NCBI GenBank assembly: GCA_947460065.1
Contig: CANHGF010000136.1
Location: forward strand, 1-6,760
Source: Comamonadaceae bacterium
Lineage (GTDB): Bacteria > Pseudomonadota > Gammaproteobacteria > Burkholderiales > Burkholderiaceae_C
Length of the DNA stretch: 6,760 nt
Reading direction: 5' to 3'
The position numbers were made by a program, and so were the translations under genes. Shown piece by piece: positions 5,631-6,760 of the stretch (its first letter is position 1; each line of letters begins with the position of its first letter). The notes under the pieces were generated by a model. That model did no database searches and was not told the DNA's origin. It saw only the letters and a list, made by a program, of their open reading frames with translations.

Positions 5631-6737
5631 ATGGGCCCACAACAACACCTGATCATTCTCGGCGCTGGCCTCATGGGCCGGCTGCTGGCGCTCGCCCTCG
5701 CCCAACGGGGGCACAGGGTGCAGCTGCATGATGCTGGCGCTGCCGACGGCAGCGGCGCGGCCGCGCGGGTGGCTGCAGCCATGCTCGCGCCACTGGCCGA
5801 ATCGGCGGTGACCGAGCTGAGCGTGGTGCGCATGGGCCAGCACAGCCTGCAGCGCTGGCCCGAGCTGATCGCCGAGATAGGCCGGCCGGTGTTTTTTCAG
5901 CAGCAGGGCACGCTCATCGTCTGGCACCGGCAGGATCAAGCTGAAGCCGAGCGGCTCAAGCGCCACCTAGACCGCACCGCTGCAGCCATGCCCGAGCTGG
6001 CGCCGGCACTGAGCCTGGATGCACAGGCCATGGCTGAGCGAGAGCCTGCCCTGCGTGGACGTTTTGACCAAGGCTTTTTTCTGCCAGGCGAGGGCCAGCT
6101 CGACAACCGGGAACTGCTGGCTGCTTTGCTCCACGCCTTGAGCGAGGCAGGCGTGCAGATGCATTGGCACAGCCCGCGCCAGCCCGAGGACTTCGAGCCG
6201 GGCCGGGCCGGCCAGCCCGACGGACTGTTCGACTGCCGGGGCCTGGGCGCCAAGCCGCAGTGGGGCCAGCTGCGCGGGGTGCGCGGCGAGGTCGCGCGCG
6301 TTCACGCCCCCGAAGTGCAGCTGCAGCGACCCTTGCGTTTGATGCATCCGCGCTATCCGATCTACATCGCGCCCAAACCCGACCATGTTTTTGTGATCGG
6401 TGCCACAGAGATCGAATCGGAAGACCGCTCGCCAGCGAGCATGCGCTCCACGCTGGAGTTGCTGAGCGCGGCCTACTCGGTGCACAGCGGCTTTGCCGAG
6501 GCACGGGTGCTGGAAATTGCCACCCAGCTGCGTCCTACCCTGCCCGACAACCTGCCGGCCTTGCGCTGGCTGGGCCCGCGCAGCCTGCAGATCAATGGCC
6601 TGTACCGGCACGGTTTTCTGATTGCGCCGGCCATGCTCGATGCCGCGCTCGAGCTGTGGGCCGCCGGCCACAGCCCGCAGGCCGAACACTGGGGCATGAA
6701 AATCGAAGGGACGGCCGGCGCGCCGGTGCCAGCATGA
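5631..6737 (+). CDS. thiO: Glycine oxidase ThiO (FAD-dependent, thiazole branch)
   Basis: A 368-residue cytoplasmic flavoenzyme of the DAO family, nearly the length of B. subtilis glycine oxidase (369). It oxidises glycine to dehydroglycine for ThiG-dependent thiazole synthesis. HLIILGAGLMGRLLALALAQ carries the FAD motif GAGLMG at residues 11-16. ARVAAAMLAP near residue 50 corresponds to the family's A-S-x-A-A-x-G-M-L-A-P block. YIAPKPDHVFVIGATEIESE, an LRPTLPDNLPALRWLG segment, and GLYRHGFLIAPAM near the C-terminus complete the fold. The open frame reaches back to 5556, but that ATG lies inside the aptamer, so ATG 5631, ten codons before the FAD glycines, was chosen; it is the only in-frame ATG in the gap. 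No Shine-Dalgarno is evident before it. Its TGA overlaps the next ATG (ATGA), implying translational coupling to thiS. The TPP riboswitch upstream confirms the pathway. Confidence 0.94.
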   Translation: MGPQQHLIILGAGLMGRLLALALAQRGHRVQLHDAGAADGSGAAARVAAAMLAPLAESAVTELSVVRMGQHSLQRWPELIAEIGRPVFFQQQGTLIVWHRQDQAEAERLKRHLDRTAAAMPELAPALSLDAQAMAEREPALRGRFDQGFFLPGEGQLDNRELLAALLHALSEAGVQMHWHSPRQPEDFEPGRAGQPDGLFDCRGLGAKPQWGQLRGVRGEVARVHAPEVQLQRPLRLMHPRYPIYIAPKPDHVFVIGATEIESEDRSPASMRSTLELLSAAYSVHSGFAEARVLEIATQLRPTLPDNLPALRWLGPRSLQINGLYRHGFLIAPAMLDAALELWAAGHSPQAEHWGMKIEGTAGAPVPA

Positions 6738-6760
6738 AGCTTCTGGTCAACCAGATCGCC
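6734..6760 (+). CDS. thiS: Start of probable ThiS sulfur carrier protein, cut by window end
   Basis: Only nine codons are present: MKLLVNQIA. The start shares ATGA with the thiO stop, so it is translationally coupled and in the same operon. Short beta-strand-like starts such as M-x-I/L-x-V/L-N are typical of ThiS, and thiO-thiS-thiG order is common in proteobacteria. The identity is therefore an inference from context plus a few residues; the GG C-terminus that carries the thiocarboxylate lies outside the window. Confidence 0.7.

Overview
The window is GC-rich with strong G/C at third codon positions. Its gene content and order (cysN, a 7Fe ferredoxin and a thioredoxin-reductase-like ferredoxin reductase, then thiamin genes under TPP riboswitches) suggest a betaproteobacterium, most likely Burkholderiales and Comamonadaceae-like. 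That assignment is inference from protein style, not from a search.

Left part (2-2708, all + strand): the 3' part of cysN (sulfate adenylyltransferase GTPase subunit, cut by the window edge), fdxA (3Fe-4S/4Fe-4S ferredoxin) and a TrxR-type ferredoxin-NADP+ reductase. The last two make a plausible NADPH -> flavoprotein -> ferredoxin chain, and their place behind cysN suggests reducing power for assimilatory sulfur metabolism.

Gap (2709-3202, 494 nt): no convincing gene. It holds a strong inverted repeat with its T-run on the minus-strand side, an AT-richer patch with a 33-bp-period imperfect repeat resembling an IS21-type insertion sequence end, a 12-bp direct repeat of the aptamer's 5' flank, a promoter candidate and a TPP riboswitch whose 3' strand contains the Shine-Dalgarno sequence of the next gene.

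Right part (3203-6760), thiamin metabolism: a riboswitch-controlled sodium:solute symporter-family transporter (+), predicted to import a thiamin-related compound; thiD (-), convergent with it with overlapping stop codons; a short divergent control region; a second TPP riboswitch; thiO (+, glycine oxidase); and the first nine codons of a likely thiS (+), overlapping the thiO stop as ATGA. Together these cover import or salvage of pyrimidine precursor (transporter, ThiD) and thiazole synthesis (ThiO dehydroglycine supply, ThiS sulfur carrier), with TPP feedback on two of the three transcription units.

No wholly new system is visible. The most interesting points are the two unlike TPP riboswitches, one with an aptamer-embedded ribosome binding site, the compensatory base change between them, and the orphan transporter they point to.
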